From positions 1 to 64,000 of the forward strand of contig JAHBVU010000010.1 of the NCBI GenBank assembly GCA_019637315.1: 64,000 nt of DNA. Reading direction: 5' to 3'. The DNA is from Gemmatimonadales bacterium. Lineage in GTDB: Bacteria > Gemmatimonadota > Gemmatimonadetes > Gemmatimonadales > GWC2-71-9. A program made the position numbers and the translations under genes. The notes under the pieces were generated by a model that saw nothing but the letters and a program-made list of their open reading frames with translations, made no database searches and was not told the origin of the DNA. This document shows, in pieces, positions 52,403 to 60,387 of this stretch. How positions within the stretch are numbered: the stretch's first letter is position 1; every line of letters starts with the position of its first letter.

Positions 52403-53959
52403 TCAGGCGCCGTCGCCCCAGTGCATCTGGCGCTCGCGCTCGTTGAACCGGACAATCTCGTCCTGGCTCCTCCGCTGCGTGGCCAAGGATGCGACGACGC
52501 CAACGAGGAACGACAGCGGAATGGTGATGACAGCCGGGTTCTTGAGCGGAAACGGCGCGGAAGCATTGCCGAGGATATCGACCTGAATGGTAGGCGAAAG
52601 GTAGATCAGCACCAGGGTTGTGGCGGTGCCGATAGTCATGCTGGCGAGCAGCCCGCTCGTGGTGGCACGCCGCCAGAACACGGCCAGGCAGAGCGCCGGA
52701 AAGTTGCCGCTTGCTGCGATGGCAAAGGCCAGCGACACCATGAAGGCAACGTTCTGTCCCTTGAAGACGATACCCAGCAGCACCGCCACGACGCCCAGCA
52801 GGATGGTGGCGGCGCGCGCCACGCCGAGCTGTTCCCGATTGGTAGCATGGCCGTCCCGCACGACGTTGACCCAGAGGTCGTGTGAGAGCGCTGCCGCTCC
52901 CGACAACGTCAGGCCGGCCACCACCGCCAGGATTGTCGCAAAGGCCACCGCCGCAATGAAGCCAAGGAATGCCGTCCCGCCGAGGACCTCGGCCAGGAGT
53001 GGCGCCGCCATGTTACCGCCGGCATCGACGCCGCGAATGGCGTCGGGCCCCACCAGCACCATCGCGCCGAAGCCGATCACGAAGGTGAGCAGGTAGAACG
53101 CCCCGATCAGGCCGGTGGCATAGAAGACCGACTTTCTCGCTGCCTGCGCATCGGGCACCGTGAAGAAGCGCATCAGGATGTGCGGCAGCCCGGCCGTGCC
53201 GAACATCAGCGCCATACCAAGCGACACCGCGTCCCAGGGATTGGTAACGAGCCGGCCGGGAGCCAGGACGCCCGGGCCGAATCGATCGGCCGCGGCCGAG
53301 AACAACGCGGTCGGGCCCATCCCGAATCGGAGCAGGACGAGGCCGGCAAGAATGGTTGCACCCGAGATCAGCAGGACGGCTTTGACGATCTGAACCCAGG
53401 TCGTCGCAATCATGCCGCCGGCAAGGACGTACAGGATCATCACGGCGCCAACCAGGACGATGGCGGATTCGTAGCTGATGCCGAACATCAACCGGATCAG
53501 GCCGCCGGCGCCGACCATCTGGGCAATCAGATAGAGCGTCACGGTCGCCAGGGTACCGATTGCGGCTGCCACGCGGATCGGCTTGGAGCGTCGGTGGAGG
53601 GCGACCACATCGGTGAAGGTGTACTTGCCAAGATTCCTGAGCGGCTCGGCGATCAGGAAGAGCACCACCGGCCACCCGACCAGCCACCCGGTCGAGTAGA
53701 TCAGCCCGTCAAAGCCTGTCGTCGCCACCAGGCCGGCGATGCCGAGGAACGAGGCGGCACTCATGTAGTCGCCGGCGAGGGCCCAGCCATTCTGACCCGC
53801 GCTGATCGACCGGCCGGCGGCGTAGAACTCCTCGGTTGTCTTGGTGCGCCGGGCAGCCCAGTAGGTGATGCCCAGAGTCAGCGAGATAAAGGCGAGGAAG
53901 AAACCGATCGCAACCGGGTTGGTACTGCCGATGGCGGTGGTCACTGGTTCCTGGGTCAT
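52403..53959 (-). CDS. actP: Cation/acetate symporter
   Basis: A 518-residue sodium:solute symporter family protein with about 13 transmembrane segments. The ActP-typical N-terminal segment includes WAARRTKTTEEFYAAGRSISAGQNGWALAGDYMSAASFLGI, and GTAGLPHILMRFFTVPDAQAARKSVFYATG is the SSF signature region for acetate/glycolate carriers. It should import acetate or another short carboxylate. ATG 53959 overlaps the end of the DUF485 gene by four bases; the open frame upstream to 54304 is shadow of that gene. No acetyl-CoA synthetase lies beside it. The glyoxylate shunt genes of the same window would use the acetyl-CoA. Confidence 0.9.
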   Translation of the reverse strand: MTQEPVTTAIGSTNPVAIGFFLAFISLTLGITYWAARRTKTTEEFYAAGRSISAGQNGWALAGDYMSAASFLGIAGLVATTGFDGLIYSTGWLVGWPVVLFLIAEPLRNLGKYTFTDVVALHRRSKPIRVAAAIGTLATVTLYLIAQMVGAGGLIRLMFGISYESAIVLVGAVMILYVLAGGMIATTWVQIVKAVLLISGATILAGLVLLRFGMGPTALFSAAADRFGPGVLAPGRLVTNPWDAVSLGMALMFGTAGLPHILMRFFTVPDAQAARKSVFYATGLIGAFYLLTFVIGFGAMVLVGPDAIRGVDAGGNMAAPLLAEVLGGTAFLGFIAAVAFATILAVVAGLTLSGAAALSHDLWVNVVRDGHATNREQLGVARAATILLGVVAVLLGIVFKGQNVAFMVSLAFAIAASGNFPALCLAVFWRRATTSGLLASMTIGTATTLVLIYLSPTIQVDILGNASAPFPLKNPAVITIPLSFLVGVVASLATQRRSQDEIVRFNERERQMHWGDGA

Positions 53960-54231
53960 CGCTCGGCCTCCTTGCGGAGCCGGGCGAGTTCCGGATCGTA
54001 GCGGCGGTTGGCCCAGACCACATAGCCCAGGGTCAGGATCCAGGCCGCGACGATGACCAGGGCCCCAACGGCAATGCCGAGGCTGAGTCCAGGCACGAGC
54101 AGTCGGGCCATCAGGGCCGGGTCGAAGGCTACTAGCAGGATGAAGCCGAAGTAGATCAGCATCATCAGGGCTGTGAGCCCGATTGCAACGCGCCAGCGGG
54201 TTCGGGCCAGGGCCCGGAGCGGTTCTGACAT
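53956..54231 (-). CDS. yjcH: DUF485 membrane protein (YjcH-like)
   Basis: A 91-residue protein with two transmembrane segments (residues about 16-36 and 46-70) and the DUF485 pattern LARTRWRVAIGLTALMMLIYFGFILLVAFDPALMA. In enterobacteria yjcH lies between acs and actP; here it precedes actP with a four-base overlap. It probably assists the symporter; the family has no proven biochemical activity. Minus strand, divergent from the amidohydrolase remnant. Confidence 0.85.
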   Translation of the reverse strand: MSEPLRALARTRWRVAIGLTALMMLIYFGFILLVAFDPALMARLLVPGLSLGIAVGALVIVAAWILTLGYVVWANRRYDPELARLRKEAER

Positions 54232-54306
54232 ATCGATGAGCTTGGTGGTCTTGGGTGGCAGGGCAAACCGGGCTAACGTTACCGCTTCCCCGACACTTGA
54301 GCAACG

Positions 54307-54519
54307 ATGCGCATGCGGGCGGTCGGCTTGAGCAGCCTGATCAATACGGCGTGGCCGGTGCTGCTGGCGGCTCAGGCGGCCGGTTCGGAGCCGTCTCGTC
54401 CGGTGGACTCGCTCGTTGTCCTCGCTCCGCGGGCCGATCCGCTACCCAACGTCTCGGCCCTGCGAAGTGTCCTATTTGTGATGAAGCACGGCGCCATCCT
54501 GCGCAACGATTCCCGTTAA
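54307..54519 (+). pseudogene. Remnant of an amidohydrolase gene (signal peptide plus C-terminal tail)
   Basis: A 70-codon frame. Its first 25 or so residues look like a signal peptide (INTAWPVLLAAQAAG). Its last 35 (VDSLVVLAPRADPLPNVSALRSVLFVMKHGAILRND) closely follow the closing segment of amidohydrolases, ADLVVLxGDPLxNxxAxRxVxxVMKxGxxxxND. The whole catalytic middle, about 350 residues, is missing. The simplest reading is an internal deletion in a former secreted amidohydrolase gene. It lies directly before a frameshifted serine hydrolase gene, so this stretch may be decaying. Confidence 0.5.
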
Positions 54520-54535
54520 CAACTTCAGGTACTCC

Positions 54536-56189
54536 ATGACCCGACGACTCCTGTCGTTTCTCCTCCCGGCCGCACTCGGCGCGGCGCCGCTGGCGGCGCA
54601 ATCGCTCACCCCTGCGCAGATTCGCGGGATCGACAGCGTCTTTGCTCGATTCGACGGCACCAACCGGCCCGGCTGCGCGGTCGGTGTAGGGCTGGGGGGG
54701 GAAGCCGGTCTACCTTCGCGGGTACGGCATGGCCGACCTCCAGCAGGGGACCCCGATCACCCCGCAGTCGATCTTCCACGTCGCGTCGGTCTCGAAGCAG
54801 TTTGCCGCGATTGCGGTGGCCGGGCTGGCTCAGGACGGCAAACTCTCGCTCGATGACGACGTCAGGAAGCATATTCCCGAGCTGCCAGCTGAGCATCCGC
54901 GCTACACGGTACGCCAGCTGATGTACCATACCGCCGGGGTGCGCGATCACTGGGAACTGTTGGGCTACGCCGGATGGCGCTACCCGTCCGACCTGTTCAC
55001 CAATGACGACGTGATGGACATCCTGGTGCGGCAGAAGGCCCTCAACTTCAACCCCGGCGACGAGTGGATCTATAGCAACGGTGGTTATACGCTGCTGGCC
55101 GTCATCGCGGAGCGGATTGCGGGCAAGTCGCTGCGGGCGCTGTCTGACGAGCGCATCTTCAAGCCGCTCGGCATGACGCGGACTCATGTGCACGACGACC
55201 ACACCTTCGTGGTTCCCGGGCGCACGGCGGCGTATCAGGAGGTCAACGGGGTCTGGAAGTCGAGTATTCCCCAGTTCGACACCCACGGCGCCACCAGCCT
55301 CTTTACCACGGTCGAAGACCTGCTCAAGTGGCAGCACAACTTCGAGACCGGCCAGGTCTATGGCAAAGCGCTGCTGCGCGAGGCTGAGACGTCGGGGGTG
55401 CTCAACGATGGCCGCTCGATCAACTACGGCTACGGCGTGTCGGTGGGAACCTACCGGGGCACTCCGGCCTTGGGGCATGGCGGCGCCGACGCTGGCTACC
55501 GGGCCGACGTGGTGCGGTTCCCGGCCCACGGGCTGGACGTCGCGGTGGCGTGCAACTTTGCGGCAGCGACGCCCAACGTCCTCTCGCGGGGCGTGGCGGA
55601 CATCGTGATCGGCGACAAGCTCGCGCCGGCTCCGGTTGTCGAGCCGAAGGAGGTAACGGGAGCGCGGGCCGAGGCCATCGCGGGCACCTATCGTTCCTCG
55701 CGCTCCGACTTGGCCACCGTCTTTCGCGTTCGCGAAGGCAAGCTCGTGCTGGGGCCGATGGGGCCCGGCTTTCCAGTCAACGCAATCGACGATTCCAGGA
55801 TCCGGATGGGCGGCAATGAGGGCGTGTTCGTGGGCCCTGCGGGTGGCGCACCGGTCGCCCTTCGCGTGCTTGACGGCGGCAAGCTGGCGGATTCGCTGGT
55901 GAGGATGGCTCCCTTCGAGCCCAATCGTGCGGCACTGGCCCAATACGTCGGCGACTATTGGAGCGATGAGCTTCGGGTCAGCTATCGGATCGAGCAGGGC
56001 GACAGCGGGCTGGTCGTCAAGACCTACAAGCACGGCAGCTTCCCGATGCGGCCCCTGTACCAGGACGCTTTTCAGGCACAGCGCCCGGGGACGATTCGAT
56101 TTGTCCGAACCGGCGGCAAGGTGACCGGGTTCCGGGTCTCGGGCGGCCGAGTCAGGAACGTCGTCTTTACACGCGGCACTCGCCCTTGA
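54536..56189 (+). pseudogene. Serine hydrolase (S12) gene broken by a frameshift in an 8-G run
   Basis: The first frame (54536 onward) encodes a signal peptide (ending PLAAQ) and DSVFARFDGTNRPGCAVGVGLGG. The rest of the protein, starting GKPVYLRGYGMADLQ, lies in the next frame and runs to 56189. The switch falls at eight consecutive G (54694-54701); seven G would give one continuous protein of about 550 residues. The downstream part is intact: SVSK, YSN (WIYSNGGYTLL), HGG (LGHGGADAGYRA) and C-terminal beta domains as in the genes at 8877 and 50648. It may be a true frameshift, phase variation at the G tract, or a sequencing error. Confidence 0.85.
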
Positions 56190-56274
56190 CGGAGGAAAAG
56201 GCCGCCCGCTAGGATGCACGGTTCGAGGACACTGTTCGTACCTTCCAGGGGCCCTGCGGGTCCGGGAGTGACCG

Positions 56275-57501
56275 ATTCGTCTCAAACCGTTCCGAGCGTG
56301 GCGGCCTGACCCCGCCGTTGCCGCCCGGGTTGCCGCGCCGCCCTACGACGTGGTCGACCGGGCGGAGGCAGCCGAGCTGGCCAAAGGCAATCCGTTCAGT
56401 TTTCTGCGCATCTGCCGGTCGGATATCGATGTGCCGGCGGATCTGTCGGCGTACGACGAGCGCGTCTATCTCAAGGCGCGCGACAATCTCAAAGCCTTCA
56501 TGAGCGACGGAACCCTGCTGCAGGATCGGGATCCGTCGCTCTATCTCTACGAGCAGGTCATGGATGGCCGCTCCCAGACCGGCGTGGTCGGCTGCGTCCA
56601 TATCGATGATTACGAGCAGGATGTCATCAAGAAGCACGAGCGGACGCGGCCCGACAAGGAAGACGACCGGACCCGCCACGTCCTGGTCACGAACACGCAT
56701 GCGGAGCCGGTCTTTCTGACCTATGAGGGGCAGCCGTATCTCGACCGGCTCAACGCCGACGTGATGCGCGGCTTGCCCGTCTACGACTTCACCTCGGACG
56801 ACGGAGTGCGTCACCGGGTCTGGCTGATTCGCGACGCTGACCCGTATCTCGACGCCTTCCGCCGCGTTCCGGCCGCCTACGTTGCCGATGGGCACCACCG
56901 ATCGGCCGGAGCGTGGCGCGCCGGGACGGAACGACGGGCCGCCAACCCCCGGCACAGCGGGCTCGAAGAGTACAACTGGTTTCTCGCGGTCCTCTTTCCA
57001 GCTGCGCAGCTTTCGATCATGCCCTACAATCGGGTGGTTCGGGATCTCGGCGGTAAGCCGATCGACGGCGTGCGGGCGGAGCTGGCCGGGCTGGGGTCGT
57101 TCGACCCGGTCCCTGCCGCTCCCGAGACCGGGCCCGGGGTGTTCGGAGTGTATCTGCCCGGGCAGTGGTACCGCCTGGCGATAGACCCGACGACCATCAA
57201 CGAGCAGGATCCGATCAAGTCGCTGGATGCCGAGTTGCTCTACGATCGGGTGCTCGCGCCGATTCTCGGTATCGGTGAGATCCGGACCGATCCGCGAATC
57301 GATTTTGTCGGGGGGATTCGCGGAGCTCGCGAGCTCGAGCGTCTGGTCGACGGAGGTCAGGCCGCGATAGCCTTTCTGCTCCACCCGGTACGCATCGACC
57401 AGGTCATGACCGTCGCCGATGGGGGCGGCATCATGCCACCCAAGACGACCTGGTTCGAACCCAAGCTCAAGAGCGGTCTCTTCATTCACAGTCTCGACTG
57501 A
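56275..57501 (+). CDS. DUF1015 family protein, probable ATT start
   Basis: A 408-residue cytosolic protein of the DUF1015 family, adjacent to serine-biosynthesis genes in many genomes; its activity is not established. Conserved parts are RLKPFRAWRP, AAPPYDVVDRAEAAELAKGNPFSFL, the VYLKARDNL stretch and YVADGHHRSAGAW near residue 205. The family N-terminus lies upstream of the first GTG (56350), yet the frame is closed by TGA 56269. The only plausible initiator between is ATT 56275, with CGGGAG ending six bases before it. A one-base sequencing error linking to GTG 56268 is the alternative. serC starts 11 bases after the stop. Confidence 0.82.
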   Translation: MRLKPFRAWRPDPAVAARVAAPPYDVVDRAEAAELAKGNPFSFLRICRSDIDVPADLSAYDERVYLKARDNLKAFMSDGTLLQDRDPSLYLYEQVMDGRSQTGVVGCVHIDDYEQDVIKKHERTRPDKEDDRTRHVLVTNTHAEPVFLTYEGQPYLDRLNADVMRGLPVYDFTSDDGVRHRVWLIRDADPYLDAFRRVPAAYVADGHHRSAGAWRAGTERRAANPRHSGLEEYNWFLAVLFPAAQLSIMPYNRVVRDLGGKPIDGVRAELAGLGSFDPVPAAPETGPGVFGVYLPGQWYRLAIDPTTINEQDPIKSLDAELLYDRVLAPILGIGEIRTDPRIDFVGGIRGARELERLVDGGQAAIAFLLHPVRIDQVMTVADGGGIMPPKTTWFEPKLKSGLFIHSLD

Positions 57502-57512
57502 GACCCAGCCGC

Positions 57513-58604
57513 ATGCCGTCGGATCGGATCCACAACTTCAATGCCGGGCCGGGCGTGCTGCCCGAGCCCGTCTTGCGCAAAGCCCAGCAGGACATCTGGA
57601 ACATCGGTGGTTCCGGCGTCGGCATCATGGAGCACAGCCACCGCGGCAAACTGTTCGAACGGATCCTGGCGGATGCGGACGCGGAGGCACGCCGCTTGGC
57701 GGGCATTCCCGACAATTACCGGATCCTGTTTATCCAGGGCGGTGCATCGCAGCAGTTCGCCATGGTGCCGATGAACCTGCTCGGCGCCGGGCGGACGGCC
57801 GATTACCTGGTCACCGGCGTCTGGTCCGAGAAGGCGCTGGACGAGGCTCGCAAGTTCGGGACGGTGCACACCGCCGTGACGGGGCAGGCGAGCGGCTACT
57901 CCGCAATCCCTCCGACGAGCGAAATCCGCTACTCCACAGACCCGGTCTATGTTCACCTGACGACCAACAACACGATCTACGGAACCCAGTGGGCGTCCGA
58001 GCCGCCGGTGCCGGGTGGTGCGACCCTGGTGGCGGATGCGTCGAGTGACCTCTTCAGCCGCCCGATCGACCTGAGCCGCTATGGCCTCGTCTACGCTGGT
58101 GCGCAGAAGAACCTCGGTCCGTCCGGTATCGTAATGGTCATCATTCGGGACGATCTGGCCGAATGGGCGCCAGGTACGCTGCCGACGATGCTGCAGTACC
58201 GGACCTACGTCAACGCCAACTCGCTCTACAACACGCCCCCTACGATGGCGATCTACCTCGTGGGGCAGGTGCTCGCCTGGATCCGTGATGCGGGCGGGCT
58301 GGCGGCAATGCAGGAACGGAACCTCGAGAAGGCGCGCCTGCTCTACGACTTCCTCGATGGCAGCGCCATCTTCCGGGGGACGGCCGCGGTTGCGGACCGG
58401 TCGGCAATGAACGTCTGCTTTCGGGCCCGAACCGAGGCGGAAGAGGCTGCCTTCTGTGCCGAGGCCGAGCGACGGGGCCTGGTCGGGCTCAAAGGCCACC
58501 GCCTGGCGGGCGGGATGCGCGCCAGCCTCTACAACGCATGCCCGAGAGCAAGCGTCGTGGCGCTGGTCGACTTCATGAAGCGATTCGAGCAGGAGAATCG
58601 TTAG
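57513..58604 (+). CDS. serC: Phosphoserine aminotransferase
   Basis: A 363-residue PLP enzyme of class V that makes 3-phosphoserine from 3-phosphohydroxypyruvate and glutamate; many members also serve pyridoxine synthesis. The sequence starts RIHNFNAGPGVLPEPVL and has GVGIMEHSHRGKLFE, FIQGGASQQFAMVPMNL, and the PLP lysine in GLVYAGAQKNLGPSG near residue 200. The C-terminal LVGLKGHRLAGGMRASLYNA is typical. The length matches E. coli SerC (362). It lies directly after the DUF1015 gene and is convergent with sufE. No serA or serB lies in the window. Confidence 0.95.
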   Translation: MPSDRIHNFNAGPGVLPEPVLRKAQQDIWNIGGSGVGIMEHSHRGKLFERILADADAEARRLAGIPDNYRILFIQGGASQQFAMVPMNLLGAGRTADYLVTGVWSEKALDEARKFGTVHTAVTGQASGYSAIPPTSEIRYSTDPVYVHLTTNNTIYGTQWASEPPVPGGATLVADASSDLFSRPIDLSRYGLVYAGAQKNLGPSGIVMVIIRDDLAEWAPGTLPTMLQYRTYVNANSLYNTPPTMAIYLVGQVLAWIRDAGGLAAMQERNLEKARLLYDFLDGSAIFRGTAAVADRSAMNVCFRARTEAEEAAFCAEAERRGLVGLKGHRLAGGMRASLYNACPRASVVALVDFMKRFEQENR

Positions 58605-58621
58605 GCAGTCGGCAGCCGCGG

Positions 58622-59035
58622 CTACTCGAGGCGGGCGGCGCCCCGGCGGATCCGCTGCACCACCGCTGCGAGGCCCTGACTCCGCAGCATGCCCAACGCG
58701 TCGTCCAGGCCGAGCAGGTGCAGCAGGTCGGCTGGCAGCTCGCGGGCGGCCGCGATGGGTCCGCCGTCGAGTTCTCGCTGGAGCAGGGCCACGAATCCCC
58801 GGACCGTGGGTGATTCCCGCGGGACCTCGGCGTGAAGCCGCAGGGCGTCGCCTTCCCGTTCGAGCCAGAGGAATACCGGCGTCTGGCATTCGGTTACGCG
58901 ATGGCTCTCACGGTCGGCCGCCGCGTTCAGAGCGTCCGGAACGGGGGGCAGTTTGCGCGACGCGTCGAGCAGCGCTTCGAGGCGGGTCTCACGGTCGGCG
59001 GCCTGAAAACGCCGAATCAGCTTGTCGATCGGCAT
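58622..59035 (-). CDS. sufE: SufE-type sulfur acceptor protein
   Basis: A 137-residue protein of the SufE family, which takes persulfide sulfur from a cysteine desulfurase for iron-sulfur cluster building. The acceptor Cys lies in RVTECQTPVFLWLE (residue about 50), matching the V-x-G-C-Q-S motif with Glu for Gly. Downstream are SPTVRGFVALLQRELDG and LGLDDALGMLRSQGLAAVVQRIR, also as in SufE. No SUF cluster genes are nearby. It is divergent from a rhodanese gene only 49 bases away, suggesting a shared sulfur-transfer context. Confidence 0.87.
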   Translation of the reverse strand: MPIDKLIRRFQAADRETRLEALLDASRKLPPVPDALNAAADRESHRVTECQTPVFLWLEREGDALRLHAEVPRESPTVRGFVALLQRELDGGPIAAARELPADLLHLLGLDDALGMLRSQGLAAVVQRIRRGAARLE

Positions 59036-59084
59036 GGCAGCCCGGCAAGTTCAGTCATGCCGCAATCTATCCGGAAGGCAGTCG

Positions 59085-59945
59085 ATGGCCATCATGCTTC
59101 CCGTACCCCTGGTGGGTACCGACTGGTTGGCAGAACACCTGGGACAGCCGGGTGTGGTGGTCCTCGATGCCTCCTGGTACCTGCCGCAGATGAATCGCGA
59201 TCCGCTGCGGGAGTACCGCGCCGGCCACATTCCCGGAGCGCTGTTCTGGGATCTGGAAGCGATGTCCGACGCGTCGTCGTCGCTGCCACACATGCTGCCG
59301 CCACCCGACCAGGCCGCTCAGCGGATTGGGGCGCTCGGCGTGAGCAATGCCGATGCCGTGATCGTCTATGACGGTTCCGGCGTCAACCTGAGCGCTCCCA
59401 GGGCCTGGTGGCACTTCCGGGTGCTCGGCCATGAGCGGGTCGCCGTGCTCGATGGCGGGATGACGCGCTGGCGTGCTGAAGGGCGGGCAGAAGAGTCCGG
59501 TGATGCCACCCGCCCGCCGGCCACATTCCGCGCAGCCGTCGAGCCCCGCCTGGTGCGTTCGATCGCTCAGGTACGCTCGGCCGTCGGGAACCCCGCGATC
59601 GGTCTCGTCGATGCCAGGTCCGCTGGCAGGTTCGAAGGGCGGGAACCCGAGCCTCGCCCTGGCCTGGCTGGCGGCCATATCCCGGGCGCCAAGAATCTGC
59701 CCTTTGCGCAGGTACTGGATGGCTCGGGGCGCCTGCTTCCGCCGGTGGAGCTCAAAGCCCGATTCGAGTCGGTCGGCATCGACCTCGCCAAGCCGGTCAT
59801 CGCAACCTGCGGGTCCGGCGTATCGGCGGCGGCGCTCGCGTTGGGGCTCGAGGTTGCCGGGCATCGGGACTATGCCGTGTATGACGGGTCATGGGCAGAA
59901 TGGGGTGGTCGCGACGACACGCCGATCGAAACGGGCCCGGCCTAG
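59085..59945 (+). CDS. Sulfurtransferase (3-mercaptopyruvate sulfurtransferase type)
   Basis: A 286-residue protein with two rhodanese domains. The active-site loop CGSGVSA (near residue 243) is of the mercaptopyruvate type (CGSGVT). VVVLDASWYLPQMNRDP and RAGHIPGALFWDLE are as in SseA. It moves a sulfane sulfur from 3-mercaptopyruvate to a thiol or cyanide. Start ATG 59085 has GGAAGGCAG upstream; the open frame from 59022 enters the divergent sufE promoter region and is unlikely. The loop differs from that of the second rhodanese at 62693. Confidence 0.88.
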   Translation: MAIMLPVPLVGTDWLAEHLGQPGVVVLDASWYLPQMNRDPLREYRAGHIPGALFWDLEAMSDASSSLPHMLPPPDQAAQRIGALGVSNADAVIVYDGSGVNLSAPRAWWHFRVLGHERVAVLDGGMTRWRAEGRAEESGDATRPPATFRAAVEPRLVRSIAQVRSAVGNPAIGLVDARSAGRFEGREPEPRPGLAGGHIPGAKNLPFAQVLDGSGRLLPPVELKARFESVGIDLAKPVIATCGSGVSAAALALGLEVAGHRDYAVYDGSWAEWGGRDDTPIETGPA

Positions 59946-60141
59946 CGTCTGCCTTCGTCGGACTGCCCGGTTTTCGCGCTTGCATCGGTTGGTCGAGAGG
60001 GGTAAGCTGAAAGTGTCCGGTTGATGGTCGGAAGTCGCGGCCAGAGAATGCGGGCGATGGCGTCACGATTGAGTCGTGACGGTGTCGCCCGCTTTGCATT
60101 GGCGGCCTCCCGAATCCGAGGCCTTCCACGAGGAGGAGACT

Positions 60142-60378
60142 ATGCCAGGTCGACAGACACGCAGCACGCCCGCGAAGGTTCATCGCACCCCGGCTGGGAA
60201 GGCCGAGCGGACAGCAGGGCCTCGTCCCGACCCGCAGGCCGATGGTGACAGCAGCGCACTCGAAACGGGGCGCGCGTCCTCAGGCAAGGAGAAGGGGCCG
60301 ACGGAACGTCGTGCCTGGCGGGAGCAGCAGGCCGAGGCCGAGCGTCAGGGCGACACGCCGAGCAAGCCGCGAGAGTAG
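60142..60378 (+). CDS. Small highly charged, probably disordered protein
   Basis: A 78-residue protein with no hydrophobic core: rich in Arg, Lys, Glu, Thr, Pro and Gly (KVHRTPAGKAERTAGPRPDPQ, KEKGPTERRAWREQQAEAE). It has a strong ribosome site (GAGGAGGAG) nine bases before ATG 60142, which supports true translation. No Cys and no recognised domain. Such proteins may bind nucleic acid or act as stress-protective disordered proteins; neither is shown. Convergent with the O-antigen-ligase-like gene, nine bases between stops. Confidence 0.65.
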   Translation: MPGRQTRSTPAKVHRTPAGKAERTAGPRPDPQADGDSSALETGRASSGKEKGPTERRAWREQQAEAERQGDTPSKPRE

Positions 60379-60387
60379 CGGGCCCGG

